Shown: piece after piece, positions 1-9,056 of the stretch
How the letters are laid out: every line of letters begins with the position of its first letter
Numbering within the stretch: position 1 is the stretch's first letter
From: Paracoccaceae bacterium
Lineage (GTDB): Bacteria; Pseudomonadota; Alphaproteobacteria; Rhodobacterales; Rhodobacteraceae
Length of the DNA stretch: 33,659 nt
NCBI GenBank assembly: GCA_027069385.1
Contig: JALXER010000393.1
Span: forward strand, 1-33,659
Direction of reading: 5' to 3'
The notes under the pieces: generated by a model
The model's input: the letters and a program-made list of their open reading frames with translations, nothing else
The model's database searches: none
Told to the model about the DNA's origin: nothing
Translations under genes and position numbers: made by a program

Positions 1-2
1 GC

Positions 3-770
3 ATCCACCCGATCAGCCAGGTCACAGAAGAAATCATCGCGATCTTTGCCGACCTTGGCTATGGCGTTGCCGAAGGCCCGCAGATCGAGGATGATTACCA
101 CAATTTCGACGCGCTCAACATCCCGCCCGAGCACCCCGCCCGGCAGGAATTCGACACCTTCTATATGCACCGCGCCGAGGGCGACAACCGCCCGCCCCAT
201 GTGCTGCGCACCCATACCAGCCCGGTGCAGATCAGGCATATGGAGCAGCACGGCGTGCCCTGCCGGATCATCGCACCGGGGCGGGTATACCGCTCGGATT
301 ACGACAACACCCACACGCCGATGTTCCATCAGGTAGAGGGGCTGGCGATTGATAAAGATATCTCTATGGCCAACCTGAAATGGACGCTGGAGGAATTCTG
401 CCGCGCGTTTTTCGAGGTCGATAACGTGGAGTTGAAGTTCCGCGCCTCGCATTTCCCGTTTACTGAGCCGAGCGCCGAGGTCGATATCCGCTGCTCATGG
501 GCCGGTGGGCAATTGAAAATAGGCGAGGGCGATGACTGGATGGAAATTCTGGGCAGCGGCATGGTGCACCCGAAGGTGCTTTCGGCGGCCGGTGTGGACC
601 CCGAGGCGTATCAGGGCTTTGCCTTTGGCATGGGCATTGACAGGCTGGCGATGCTGAAATACGGCATTCCCGATTTGCGGGCGTTCTTTGACAGTGACCT
701 GCGCTGGTTACGGCATTACGGCTTTGCGAGTCTGGATGTGCCGAATATGCGGGGGGGGATATCAAAGTGA
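3..770 (+). CDS. pheS: Phenylalanyl-tRNA synthetase alpha subunit, 5' end outside the window
   Basis: Frame is open from the window start ([47 protein letters not shown]...), with class II aaRS motifs [31 protein letters not shown] and [22 protein letters not shown]. Confidence 0.98.
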   Translation: MHPISQVTEEIIAIFADLGYGVAEGPQIEDDYHNFDALNIPPEHPARQEFDTFYMHRAEGDNRPPHVLRTHTSPVQIRHMEQHGVPCRIIAPGRVYRSDYDNTHTPMFHQVEGLAIDKDISMANLKWTLEEFCRAFFEVDNVELKFRASHFPFTEPSAEVDIRCSWAGGQLKIGEGDDWMEILGSGMVHPKVLSAAGVDPEAYQGFAFGMGIDRLAMLKYGIPDLRAFFDSDLRWLRHYGFASLDVPNMRGGISK

Positions 771-812
771 ACGAACAAATTGTGAGTTGAAGGACCGGCC
801 ACCAGTTGTTTT

Positions 813-836
813 GTAGGGTGGGTGCTTGCACCCACC
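813..836 (+). repeat. REP-like palindrome GTAG-GGTGGGTGC-TT-GCACCCACC (copy 1)
   Basis: Perfect 9-bp stem GGTGGGTGC/GCACCCACC with TT loop. Same 24-mer recurs at 973-996. Confidence 0.85.
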
Positions 837-972
837 ACCCCCTCTATTGCTCAACAAAGATGCGCGGGGATCACGCTCCCTGCCGCTTTGCCGTCTTTTC
901 GTACACCGCATCACGATTGCGCATGCCTTAACCGTGCACCGGCTTTTGACGATCTTGCGCATCAAAGCAAGC

Positions 973-996
973 GTAGGGTGGGTGCTTGCACCCACC
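973..996 (+). repeat. REP-like palindrome, copy 2 (identical 24-mer)
   Basis: gtagggtgggtgcttgcacccacc, identical to 813-836. Confidence 0.85.
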
Positions 997-1017
997 AATC
1001 ACAACCGGAATTCCGCA

Positions 1018-1042
1018 CGGTGGGTGCGAGCACCCACCCTAC
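1018..1042 (-). repeat. REP-like palindrome, inverted copy 3 (loop variant)
   Basis: cggtgggtgcgagcacccaccctac; same stem, 2-nt loop differs, and the GTAG flank lies on the opposite side. Confidence 0.8.
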
Positions 1043-1112
1043 AATCGCTCTTGGAAATTCGGGCCGGGTGCATTACACGTCAATTCAAATCGAATGACCC
1101 CGAGAGAGACCC

Positions 1113-3536
1113 ATGAAATTTACCCTGAACTGGCTCAAAACCCATCTGGACACCGAGGCAACGCTCGATGAAATAACCGAAGCGCTCACCGATCTGGGGT
1201 TGGAGGTCGAAGGGGTTGAAAACCCTGCCGACACATTGGGCGCGTTCCGGCTGTGCCGGGTGATCGAGGCCGTACAGCATCCCAATGCCGACCGGCTGCG
1301 CCTGTGTCGGGTCGAAACCTGGCCCGACGGCGAAAACGGCCGCACCGAAGAGGTGCAGGTGGTATGCGGCGCACCCAACGCGCGCACCGGTCTGGTCGGG
1401 GTTTTTGCGCCCGTAGGCTCTTATGTGCCGGGCATCGACCTGACCCTGAAAGCCGGCAAAATCCGCGATGTAGACAGCCTTGGCATGCTGTGTTCCGAAC
1501 GCGAACTGATGATCTCGGACGAGCATGACGGCATCATCGATCTACCCGCCGACGCGCCGCTGGGGGCGCGGTTTATCGACTATCTGGACCGCAACGATCC
1601 GGTGATCGACATTGCCATCACCCCCAACCGCCCCGATGCGCTGGGGGTGCGCGGCGTGGCAAGGGATCTTGCGGCCCGCGGGCTTGGCACATTGAAACCC
1701 GCCGCCACTGCCAGCGTTTCGGGCAGCTTTCCCTGCCCGATTACCGTCAGCATCGATGCGGATACGGCCAAGGATGCGCCGGTCTTTACCGGTCGGCTGA
1801 TCAAGGGGGTCAGGAACGGCCCCTCGCCGCAATGGTTGCAGGACCGGTTGCGCGCCATCGGTTTGCGCCCGATTTCGAAACTGGTCGATGTGACCAACTT
1901 TTTCACCTATGACCTGAACCGCCCGCTGCATGTGTTTGACGCCGATAAGGTGTCGGGCGATTTGCGGGTGCATTACGCAGCGGGTGGCGAGACGATAACC
2001 GCGCTTGACGATAACGACTATACGCTGGAACCCGGCATGATGGTGATTTCCGACGCCAACGGGCCGGAAAGCATCGCCGGAATCATGGGCGGTGCGGCAA
2101 CGGGTTGCAGCGATGAAACCGTCAATGTGTTCGTTGAAAGCGCCTATTGGGATCCGATCGCCATTGCCATGACCGGCCGCAAGCTGAAAATTAACTCGGA
2201 TGCGCGCTATCGCTTTGAACGCGGCGTTGATCCGGCCTTTACGCCGGTGGGGCTGGACCTTGCCAGCGCGATGATCCTTGACCTGTGCGGTGGCGAGACC
2301 TCGGAAATGGTGATTGCCGGTGCGGTTCCCGATACGGCGCGGTCCTATCGGCTTGACCCGCAACGGGTGGTGTCGCTGGTCGGGATGGAGATCGCAGAAT
2401 CCGAGCAGATTCGCATTCTGGAAACGCTGGGATTCACCGTTGACAGCGCCCTTGATGTCTCGGTGCCAAGCTGGCGCCCCGACGTGCAGGGTCAGGCGGA
2501 CCTGATCGAGGAAATCGCCCGCGTCGCCAGCTTGACCAAGCTGCAAGGCAAACCCATGGGTCGTAAGGCGCCGGGCGTGGCGCGTCCGGTGTTGACCCGC
2601 GCGCAAAACCGCCTGATGGGCCTGCGCCGCGCCATTGCGGCGCTCGGGTTCAACGAATGCGTGACCTACAGCTTTATCGACCAGAAATCCGCCGAGCTGT
2701 TTGGCGGGGGCGATGATGCGGTGCGGTTAAGCAACCCGATTTCTTCCGAGATGAGCCACATGCGCCCTGCCCTGATGCCCAGCCTGCTGCAGGCGGGCGC
2801 GCGCAATCAGGCGCGCGGCTTTGCCGATATGGCGCTGTTCGAAATCGGGCAGGGATTTGCCGGCCCCGAACCCGAGGACCAGCGTAATCTGGCCACCGGT
2901 ATTCGCATTGGCCAGACCGCGCCGCGCAACCCGCACGGCACCCGCCGTCCGGTTGACATGTTCGACGCCAAGGGCGATGCCGAAGCTGCTTTGGCAGCCA
3001 TCGGTGCGCCGGTGGGCAACCTGATGGTGCTGCGCAATGCGCCCGACTGGTTCCACCCCGGGCGCTCGGCGGTGCTGTCACTGGGGCCGAAAAATCCGCT
3101 GGCGGTATTTGGTGAACTGCACCCGAAAATCCTGTCGGAAATGGGGGTCAAAGGCCCGGCGGTGGGGTTCAGCATCTACCCCGACAACGTGCCCTATCCC
3201 AAGGCCAAAACCAAAACCCGCCCGGCGCTGGCGATCAACGATCTGCAAGCCGTGGAACGGGATTTCGCCTTTGTGGTCGATGCGGGGCTAGAGGTGGACA
3301 AACTGCTGAAAGCCGCCAAAGGGGCGGACAAGAAACTGATAGAGGCGGTCAGCCTGTTTGACGTATTCAGCGGCCCGAAGGCCGAGGCGCAGATGGGTAC
3401 AGGCAAGAAATCGGTGGCGATTTCCGTGCGCCTGCAACCGCTTGGCTCGACCCTGACCGACAAGGACATAGAGGCGGTATCGGCCGCAATTATTGCCAAG
3501 GTCGGCAAGGCAACCGGTGCCGAATTGCGTGGATAA
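1113..3536 (+). CDS. pheT: Phenylalanyl-tRNA synthetase beta subunit
   Basis: 807 aa with MKFTLNWLKTHLDTEATLDEITEALTDLGLEVEGVEN, TPNRPDALGVRGVARDLAA and a C-terminal FDX-ACB-like domain; follows pheS. Confidence 0.98.
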   Translation: MKFTLNWLKTHLDTEATLDEITEALTDLGLEVEGVENPADTLGAFRLCRVIEAVQHPNADRLRLCRVETWPDGENGRTEEVQVVCGAPNARTGLVGVFAPVGSYVPGIDLTLKAGKIRDVDSLGMLCSERELMISDEHDGIIDLPADAPLGARFIDYLDRNDPVIDIAITPNRPDALGVRGVARDLAARGLGTLKPAATASVSGSFPCPITVSIDADTAKDAPVFTGRLIKGVRNGPSPQWLQDRLRAIGLRPISKLVDVTNFFTYDLNRPLHVFDADKVSGDLRVHYAAGGETITALDDNDYTLEPGMMVISDANGPESIAGIMGGAATGCSDETVNVFVESAYWDPIAIAMTGRKLKINSDARYRFERGVDPAFTPVGLDLASAMILDLCGGETSEMVIAGAVPDTARSYRLDPQRVVSLVGMEIAESEQIRILETLGFTVDSALDVSVPSWRPDVQGQADLIEEIARVASLTKLQGKPMGRKAPGVARPVLTRAQNRLMGLRRAIAALGFNECVTYSFIDQKSAELFGGGDDAVRLSNPISSEMSHMRPALMPSLLQAGARNQARGFADMALFEIGQGFAGPEPEDQRNLATGIRIGQTAPRNPHGTRRPVDMFDAKGDAEAALAAIGAPVGNLMVLRNAPDWFHPGRSAVLSLGPKNPLAVFGELHPKILSEMGVKGPAVGFSIYPDNVPYPKAKTKTRPALAINDLQAVERDFAFVVDAGLEVDKLLKAAKGADKKLIEAVSLFDVFSGPKAEAQMGTGKKSVAISVRLQPLGSTLTDKDIEAVSAAIIAKVGKATGAELRG

Positions 3537-3550
3537 ACAAACCGGCAAAA

Positions 3551-3588
3551 CCCCGCACAAACCGGCACTTTGAAGGGTTTGTGCGGGG
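3551..3588 (+). terminator. Strong hairpin 3' of pheT
   Basis: 13-bp perfect stem CCCCGCACAAACC / GGTTTGTGCGGGG with a 12-nt loop; no long T-run follows on the + strand. Confidence 0.6.
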
Positions 3589-3604
3589 CGGCTTAGGGCA
3601 AGCG

Positions 3605-4252
3605 CTATTCTTTTTCTATCTTCGACTTCAGCGCGGCAACACCTTTTTGAAACAACTTCAGATCGCCAATTGTTTTATTGGCTCCATCTGTGATTTCTGC
3701 GCGTTTTTTGTCATTTGAAATGTCATCATCAATCTTGAGCATTGCTTTTTGAAGCTCTTTGATCTTGGCAGGATCCCGGGTCTTATTATACTCCTTCATA
3801 ACCTTGTCTGCTTCGGCAGCTGCCTTGGCCACCGCTGACTCTGTCTGTTTCAGGTGTTCCTTTTGGCGCGCTTCAAACATTTTTTGCCGTTTTAACAAAA
3901 CCTGTTTAAGCTTGTCTGTCTCCGAGGCTGATTGTGCAAACATAGCCGTGAATTTTGAAAACACCTTTTGGTTCCGAGCAATAAATTCGCGGCGCATTTT
4001 CAATGTATCGGTTATAGGATAAACCGTCAGTGCCTCGGGGCGGGGGCCGATATCCAGCACAAATGCCGTTATCTCGCCAACAACCCCGTCCACTTTCAGC
4101 TTTTTGGTTTTCTGGAACCCCTTCACCCCTGCATCGGTTTTCGGCCCGAATATCCCGTCAACCTTCAACTTGGGGGATGCACCGTTTTTGTTCAACGCGG
4201 TTTGCAGTTGCTCTACCGGTTTACCCTTGGAGCCTTTTTTTAAAGTCGCCAT
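3605..4252 (-). CDS. Peptidoglycan-binding (PG_binding_1-like) domain protein with coiled-coil C-terminus
   Basis: N-terminus KKGSKGKPVEQLQTALNKNGASPKLKVDGIFGPKTDAGVKGFQKTKKLKVDGVVG has the PG_binding_1 pattern; the rest is Lys/Glu/Ala-rich helix; no signal peptide is apparent. Confidence 0.8.
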   Translation of the reverse strand: MATLKKGSKGKPVEQLQTALNKNGASPKLKVDGIFGPKTDAGVKGFQKTKKLKVDGVVGEITAFVLDIGPRPEALTVYPITDTLKMRREFIARNQKVFSKFTAMFAQSASETDKLKQVLLKRQKMFEARQKEHLKQTESAVAKAAAEADKVMKEYNKTRDPAKIKELQKAMLKIDDDISNDKKRAEITDGANKTIGDLKLFQKGVAALKSKIEKE

Positions 4253-4510
4253 CTACTTTCCTTTTAAAAACTATCGTCGGAAATATGTACCCGACAGGGC
4301 TTACCTTATAGCAGACCACGTTATTTTCAAGATTTAGACAGTAAACGGGCAGCATGGCCGTTGTGGCAAAGGTGAATCAGGTTTCCCCGCACGCCCCGGC
4401 CTTGAATGCGCCAAATATGTCGCGAAACCTTGCCGCTTTCCGGCGGTAAGTTTGACGTTTTCCCTACATCTGGTATGATACGGGTGGAGCAAACACTAAA
4501 GAGGGACACT

Positions 4511-4939
4511 ATGCTTAAAGAATTCAAGGACTTTATTGCCAAGGGCAATGTCATGGACATGGCTGTTGGTATCATCATCGGCGCGGCGTTTACCGCCATC
4601 GTCAAATCACTGGTTGCCGATCTGATCAACCCGTTTATCAGCCTGTTTACCGGCGGGATCGACTTTACCAACTTGTTCGTCATTCTTGGCGAAGGTGAAT
4701 TTGCAACGCTGGCCGAGGCACAGGATGCGGGCGCGGCGGTATTCGCCTATGGCTCGTTTATCATGGCGGTAATCAACTTCCTGATCGTCGCTTTTGTGGT
4801 GTTCATGCTGGTTAAAATGGTGAACAAGGCCAAGGCAGCCGCCGAAGGCCCGGCCGAGGAACCGGCACCGGAAGAACCCAAAGGCCCGACACAAGAAGAA
4901 CTGCTGGCCGATATCCGCGATCTGCTGAAAGCAAAATAA
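4511..4939 (+). CDS. mscL: Large-conductance mechanosensitive channel
   Basis: 142 aa: [46 protein letters not shown]...; RBS-like gaggga upstream. Confidence 0.97.
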   Translation: MLKEFKDFIAKGNVMDMAVGIIIGAAFTAIVKSLVADLINPFISLFTGGIDFTNLFVILGEGEFATLAEAQDAGAAVFAYGSFIMAVINFLIVAFVVFMLVKMVNKAKAAAEGPAEEPAPEEPKGPTQEELLADIRDLLKAK

Positions 4940-4963
4940 ACCGGAGCGTTTGTCAACGCCAAG

Positions 4964-4995
4964 GGGCGCGGGCCGGCATGGTCCGCGCCCTTTTT
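4964..4995 (+). terminator. Intrinsic terminator after mscL
   Basis: Stem GGGCGCGGGCC / GGTCCGCGCCC (one G-U) followed by TTTTT. Confidence 0.75.
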
Positions 4996-5053
4996 GCTTG
5001 CCTATCCCGCGCAAAGGCGTACCCTTGGCCCATGGGTAAAAGGGGTTCAGGTA

Positions 5054-5692
5054 GTGCGGGCTGCATTATTCTTTCTTGCGGTAACCACGCTGCTTTTCGG
5101 GTGCGAAGAACCACCCCTGCCCCGTTGCGCGCAGGCCAATTGCATCGCGCTGACCTTTGACGACGGGCCGGGGCCCTATACGGCGGTGTTGCTCGATATG
5201 CTGCGCGACCAGAACGCCCACGCCACGTTTTTCGTGTTGGGCGAACGGGTAGAGCGCAACCCCGAACTGGTGGCGCGCATGATTGCCGAGGGGCATCAGG
5301 TGGGCAACCATTCCTGGAACCATCCAATTTTTCCGCAGCTTTCGGCGGCACAGATCAACCTGCAGATTTCGCGCACCAACGCCGCGATTGCAGCCGCGGC
5401 CAACGGCTATGTCCCCGAGGTTTTCCGCCCCCCTTATGGCAGTTTCAGCGCCCGGGTCGCGGCGATTGTGCCTTATGTTCCGATTGGCTGGGATATCGAC
5501 ACCCGCGACTGGGAAAACCGCAACACCGCCACCATCACCCGTCTGGCCGAGCGCGCGCGCCCCGGCAGCATCATCCTGATGCACGATATCAACCTGCCCA
5601 GCATCCGCGCCATCCCCGCCATTCTGGCCGAACTGCGCGCGCGTGGCTTTGTCTTTGCCACCGTGTCCGAGCTGGCCTATCAATCAAGGTAA
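5054..5692 (+). CDS. Polysaccharide deacetylase (NodB-like) lipoprotein; start codon uncertain (ORF opens at 4994)
   Basis: LTFDDGPGPYTAVLLDML, HATFFVLGERV, GHQVGNHSWNHP, FRPPYG and IILMHDI are CE4 motifs; a lipobox-like LLFGC sits after a hydrophobic stretch. Confidence 0.9.
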   Translation: MRAALFFLAVTTLLFGCEEPPLPRCAQANCIALTFDDGPGPYTAVLLDMLRDQNAHATFFVLGERVERNPELVARMIAEGHQVGNHSWNHPIFPQLSAAQINLQISRTNAAIAAAANGYVPEVFRPPYGSFSARVAAIVPYVPIGWDIDTRDWENRNTATITRLAERARPGSIILMHDINLPSIRAIPAILAELRARGFVFATVSELAYQSR

Positions 5693-5701
5693 GAGGCACC
5701 C

Positions 5702-6799
5702 ATGCGTAAAACCGGTTTCTTTTTTGACGAGCAATGTTTCTGGCATTCGGGCGGCAACTATGCCCTGACCGCGCCGGTGGGCGGGCTGGTGCAGCCGCTT
5801 GCTGCGGGTGGTCTGCCGGAAAACCCCGAGACCAAACGCCGCCTGAAAAACCTGCTGGAGGTCAGCGGGCTGATGCGCGACCTGCACCCGCAAGGGGCCG
5901 AACCGGCCAGCCGTGACACGCTGCTTGGCGTGCATCCGGCATCCTATCTGGATGCGTTCAAAGCCCAAAGCGATGCGGGCGGTGGTGAAATCGGCCTGCG
6001 CACGCCTTTTGGCGCGGGGGGATACGAAATTGCCACGCAATCGGCGGGGCTGGTGATCGGCGCGGTGCGGGCGGTGCTGGAAGGCCGGCTCGACAATGCC
6101 TATGCCCTGTCGCGCCCGCCCGGTCACCATTGCCTGCCCGACTGGTCCAACGGGTTTTGCCTGCTGGCCAATATCGCCATTGCCATTCAGGCCGTGCAGC
6201 CGCTGCGCGTCGCGGTGGTGGACTGGGATGTGCATCATGGCAACGGCACCGAAACCATATTCTATGACCGCGATGATGTGCTGACCATCTCGATCCATCA
6301 GGAACACAACTATCCGCTGGATAGCGGCGGTGTGGCCGATACCGGCAGCGGCGCGGGCGAGGGCTTTAACATGAACATCCCGTTGCCGCCGGGCGCGGGG
6401 CATGACGCCTATCTGTACGCGATGGAACGGCTGGTTCTGCCGCGACTGGCGGGGTTCAAGCCCGACCTGATCATCGTCGCCTGCGGGTTTGATGCCTCGG
6501 GGGTGGACCCGCTGTCGCGTATGCTGTGCAGCGCCGAAACCTTTCGCCACCTGACCCGCGCCGTGATGCAGGCCGCCGATACCCTGTGCGACGGGCGCCT
6601 GGTGATGGCGCACGAGGGCGGCTATTCCGAGGTGCATGTACCGTTTTGCGGCCACGCGGTTTTGCAGGAAATGAGCGGATCAACCATCGATGCGGGTGAT
6701 GCTCTGGGGGCGCGGATTGCGGGGCAGCAGCCCAACGCGGCCATGCAGGCGGTCTATCGCGACATTATTCAGGGCTATGCCAAGGGGTTCGGGTTGTGA
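5702..6799 (+). CDS. Histone deacetylase family protein (class II-like / acetylpolyamine amidohydrolase superfamily)
   Basis: SRPPGHHC, VVDWDVHHGNGTE, IIVACGFDASGVDPL and MAHEGGYS motifs. Confidence 0.93.
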   Translation: MRKTGFFFDEQCFWHSGGNYALTAPVGGLVQPLAAGGLPENPETKRRLKNLLEVSGLMRDLHPQGAEPASRDTLLGVHPASYLDAFKAQSDAGGGEIGLRTPFGAGGYEIATQSAGLVIGAVRAVLEGRLDNAYALSRPPGHHCLPDWSNGFCLLANIAIAIQAVQPLRVAVVDWDVHHGNGTETIFYDRDDVLTISIHQEHNYPLDSGGVADTGSGAGEGFNMNIPLPPGAGHDAYLYAMERLVLPRLAGFKPDLIIVACGFDASGVDPLSRMLCSAETFRHLTRAVMQAADTLCDGRLVMAHEGGYSEVHVPFCGHAVLQEMSGSTIDAGDALGARIAGQQPNAAMQAVYRDIIQGYAKGFGL

Positions 6800-7344
6800 T
6801 CACAACCGAGCGCCTGAATCTGGTTCCGATGGGCGCGCAACATCTGGACGGGCTGGCCGCCATGAACGCCGACCCTGCGGTGATGGAGCATTTCCCCGAT
6901 GTGATGACCCGCGCGCAATCCGCCGCGCAACTGGACCGCATGCAGGCCCATTGGGCCGCGCACCAGATGGGGCTGTTCGCGCTGATTTCCAGCCAAACCG
7001 GTGCCTTTCTCGGCTTTACCGGCCTGACCCACCCGGGCTATGAAACCCCGTTCACCCCGTGCGTCGAGGTCGGCTGGCGGCTGCACCCTGCGGCGTGGGG
7101 CAAAGGGTTGGCGCACGAGGCCGCGACCGCCTGTCTGGACTGGGGCTTTGGCGCGCTGGACCTGCACGAAATCGTCAGCTTTACCGCGCGGGCCAACACG
7201 CGCTCGATCCGGCTGATGCAACGCCTGCACATGCAAACCGACCAGACCGAAGATTTCGAACACCCGATGCTGGAAATCGGCCACCGGCTAAGCTGGCATG
7301 TGCTCTATCGGCTTGACAGGGCACGGTTTCAGGCGTGTAGATAG
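6796..7344 (+). CDS. GNAT family N-acetyltransferase
   Basis: TERLNLVPM...VGWRLHPAAWGKGLAHEAATACLDWGF...ARANTRSIRLMQRLHM (RimJ/RimL-like); 4-nt overlap with the preceding gene. Confidence 0.9.
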   Translation: MITTERLNLVPMGAQHLDGLAAMNADPAVMEHFPDVMTRAQSAAQLDRMQAHWAAHQMGLFALISSQTGAFLGFTGLTHPGYETPFTPCVEVGWRLHPAAWGKGLAHEAATACLDWGFGALDLHEIVSFTARANTRSIRLMQRLHMQTDQTEDFEHPMLEIGHRLSWHVLYRLDRARFQACR

Positions 7345-7367
7345 AGCAGCAAAAAACAGGAGGCCCA

Positions 7368-8063
7368 ATGAACAAGATTTACCAAACCGCAAGCGCCGCG
7401 CTGGAGGGCACGTTGTTTGACGGCATGCTGATTGCCGCCGGTGGCTTTGGCCTGTGTGGCATCGCCGAGGACCTGATGGAGGGCATCCGCAACGCCGGTG
7501 TCAAAGACCTGACCGTCGCCAGCAACAATGCCGGTGTAGACGGCTGGGGGCTGGGGCAATTGCTCGAAACCCGCCAGATCAAAAAGATGATCAGTTCCTA
7601 TGTGGGCGAGAACGAGGAATTCATGCGCCAGTATCTAAGCGGTGAACTGGAGCTGGAGTTTTCACCCCAGGGCACCTTGGCCGAACGCATGCGCGCCGGC
7701 GGGGCCGGCATCCCGGGGTTTTATACGCCAACCGGCGTGGGCACGGTGATTGCCGAGGGCAAAGAAGTAAAGGAATTCAACGGCAAGACCTATATTATGG
7801 AAGAAGGGATTTTTGCCGATCTGTCGATCGTCAAGGCATGGAAGGCCGACGAGCAGGGTAACTTGGTTTATCGCAAAACCGCGCGCAATTTTAACCCCAA
7901 CGCCGCCACCTGCGGCAAGATCTGCATCGCCGAGGTCGAGGAAATCGTGCCCACAGGCTCGCTCGACCCCGACCTGATCCACACGCCGGGGATATTCGTC
8001 AACCGGATCATCCTGAGCAAAGCCGAGAAAAAGATAGAGAAAGTAACCACAAGAACCGCATAA
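7368..8063 (+). CDS. 3-oxoacid (succinyl-CoA type) CoA-transferase subunit A
   Basis: GTLFDGMLIAAGGFGLCGIAEDLMEGI...GLGQLLETRQIKKMISSYVGENEEF. Confidence 0.95.
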   Translation: MNKIYQTASAALEGTLFDGMLIAAGGFGLCGIAEDLMEGIRNAGVKDLTVASNNAGVDGWGLGQLLETRQIKKMISSYVGENEEFMRQYLSGELELEFSPQGTLAERMRAGGAGIPGFYTPTGVGTVIAEGKEVKEFNGKTYIMEEGIFADLSIVKAWKADEQGNLVYRKTARNFNPNAATCGKICIAEVEEIVPTGSLDPDLIHTPGIFVNRIILSKAEKKIEKVTTRTA

Positions 8064-8092
8064 CCGTAACCCGTATCAGAAAGGTGGACCCC

Positions 8093-8317
8093 ATGAACCG
8101 GGATCAATACGCAGCCCTGCCGAAATTTATCAAGGCACGCACCGAGGAATACCTCAAACTGGCAAAAACCCTTTCCGATGACTGGTACGGCATGGACCGC
8201 GAGGACGAAGTGCATTTGCTAACCGTGCAACTGGCCGCCGCGATGATGAACATGGATTCCGCCGAGGTGATCGCCTCGCAAATCGCGGAATTCTCCAAGC
8301 AACTGAACACGAGGTAA
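8093..8317 (+). CDS. Small conserved-looking hypothetical protein between the CoA-transferase subunits
   Basis: 74 aa from ATG at 8093 ([38 protein letters not shown]...), aaggtgg RBS, same orientation, tightly spaced. Confidence 0.8.
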   Translation: MNRDQYAALPKFIKARTEEYLKLAKTLSDDWYGMDREDEVHLLTVQLAAAMMNMDSAEVIASQIAEFSKQLNTR

Positions 8318-8321
8318 CCCG

Positions 8322-8948
8322 ATGAGCTGGGACAGAAACCAAATGGCCGCGCGCGCGGCGCAGGAATTGCAAGACGGCATGTATGTGAACCTTGGCATCG
8401 GCATTCCGACGCTGGTCAGCAACTATATTCCCGACGGGGTCGATGTGACGCTGCAATCGGAAAACGGCATGCTGGGCATGGGCCCCTTCCCGACGACGGA
8501 CGAGGTCGATGCCGACCTGATCAACGCGGGCAAGCAAACCATCACGCAACTGCCGCGCACCAGCTATTTCAGCTCGGCCGACAGCTTTGCGATGATCCGT
8601 GGCGGCAAAGTCGACATGGCCATTCTGGGCGCGATGGAGGTGGCCGAAAACGGCGATCTGGCCAACTGGATGATCCCGGGCAAGCTGGTCAAGGGCATGG
8701 GCGGCGCCATGGATCTGGTCGCCGGGGTTAAACGGGTGATTGTGGTGATGGATCAGGTCAACAAGCATGGCGCATCCAAGCTGCTGCACGCCTGCACCCT
8801 GCCCCTGACCGGCAAGGCCGTGGTGGACCGCATTATCACCGAGTTGGGGGTCTATGACGTGGTGCAGGGTGGGCTAAAGGTCGTTGAAATGGCCGACGGG
8901 GTCACCCTTGCCGATATCCGCGCCGCCACCGAGGCAACCCTTGTCTAG
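8322..8948 (+). CDS. 3-oxoacid (succinyl-CoA type) CoA-transferase subunit B
   Basis: [35 protein letters not shown]...[15 protein letters not shown]. Confidence 0.95.
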   Translation: MSWDRNQMAARAAQELQDGMYVNLGIGIPTLVSNYIPDGVDVTLQSENGMLGMGPFPTTDEVDADLINAGKQTITQLPRTSYFSSADSFAMIRGGKVDMAILGAMEVAENGDLANWMIPGKLVKGMGGAMDLVAGVKRVIVVMDQVNKHGASKLLHACTLPLTGKAVVDRIITELGVYDVVQGGLKVVEMADGVTLADIRAATEATLV

Positions 8949-8953
8949 CGCCG

Positions 8954-9017
8954 CTTCCCGGAACGGGAAGCTCTGCGAAAGAGGGGGGCCGTTTACGGCT
9001 CCCCGAGCGAGCAGAGC
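8954..9017 (+). terminator. Multi-hairpin 3' region after CoA-transferase subunit B
   Basis: CTTCCCG-GAA-CGGGAAG (8954-8970), then outer stem GCTCTGC/GCAGAGC (8970-8976/9011-9017) enclosing GGGGGGCCG-TTTA-CGGCTCCCC (8983-9004). Confidence 0.55.
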
Positions 9018-9056
9018 GTCAGACAGGACATTGCCCCGTTGCCTGTTTTTGGCACC

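Noticed and set aside
813-1042. Possible CRISPR array from the repeated GTAGGGTGGGTGCTTGCACCCACC units
   Set aside because: Only three units, irregular spacing (about 136 and 21 nt), one inverted, self-palindromic, and no cas genes in the window.
1542-2606. 354-aa minus-strand ORF
   Set aside because: Antisense shadow within pheT.
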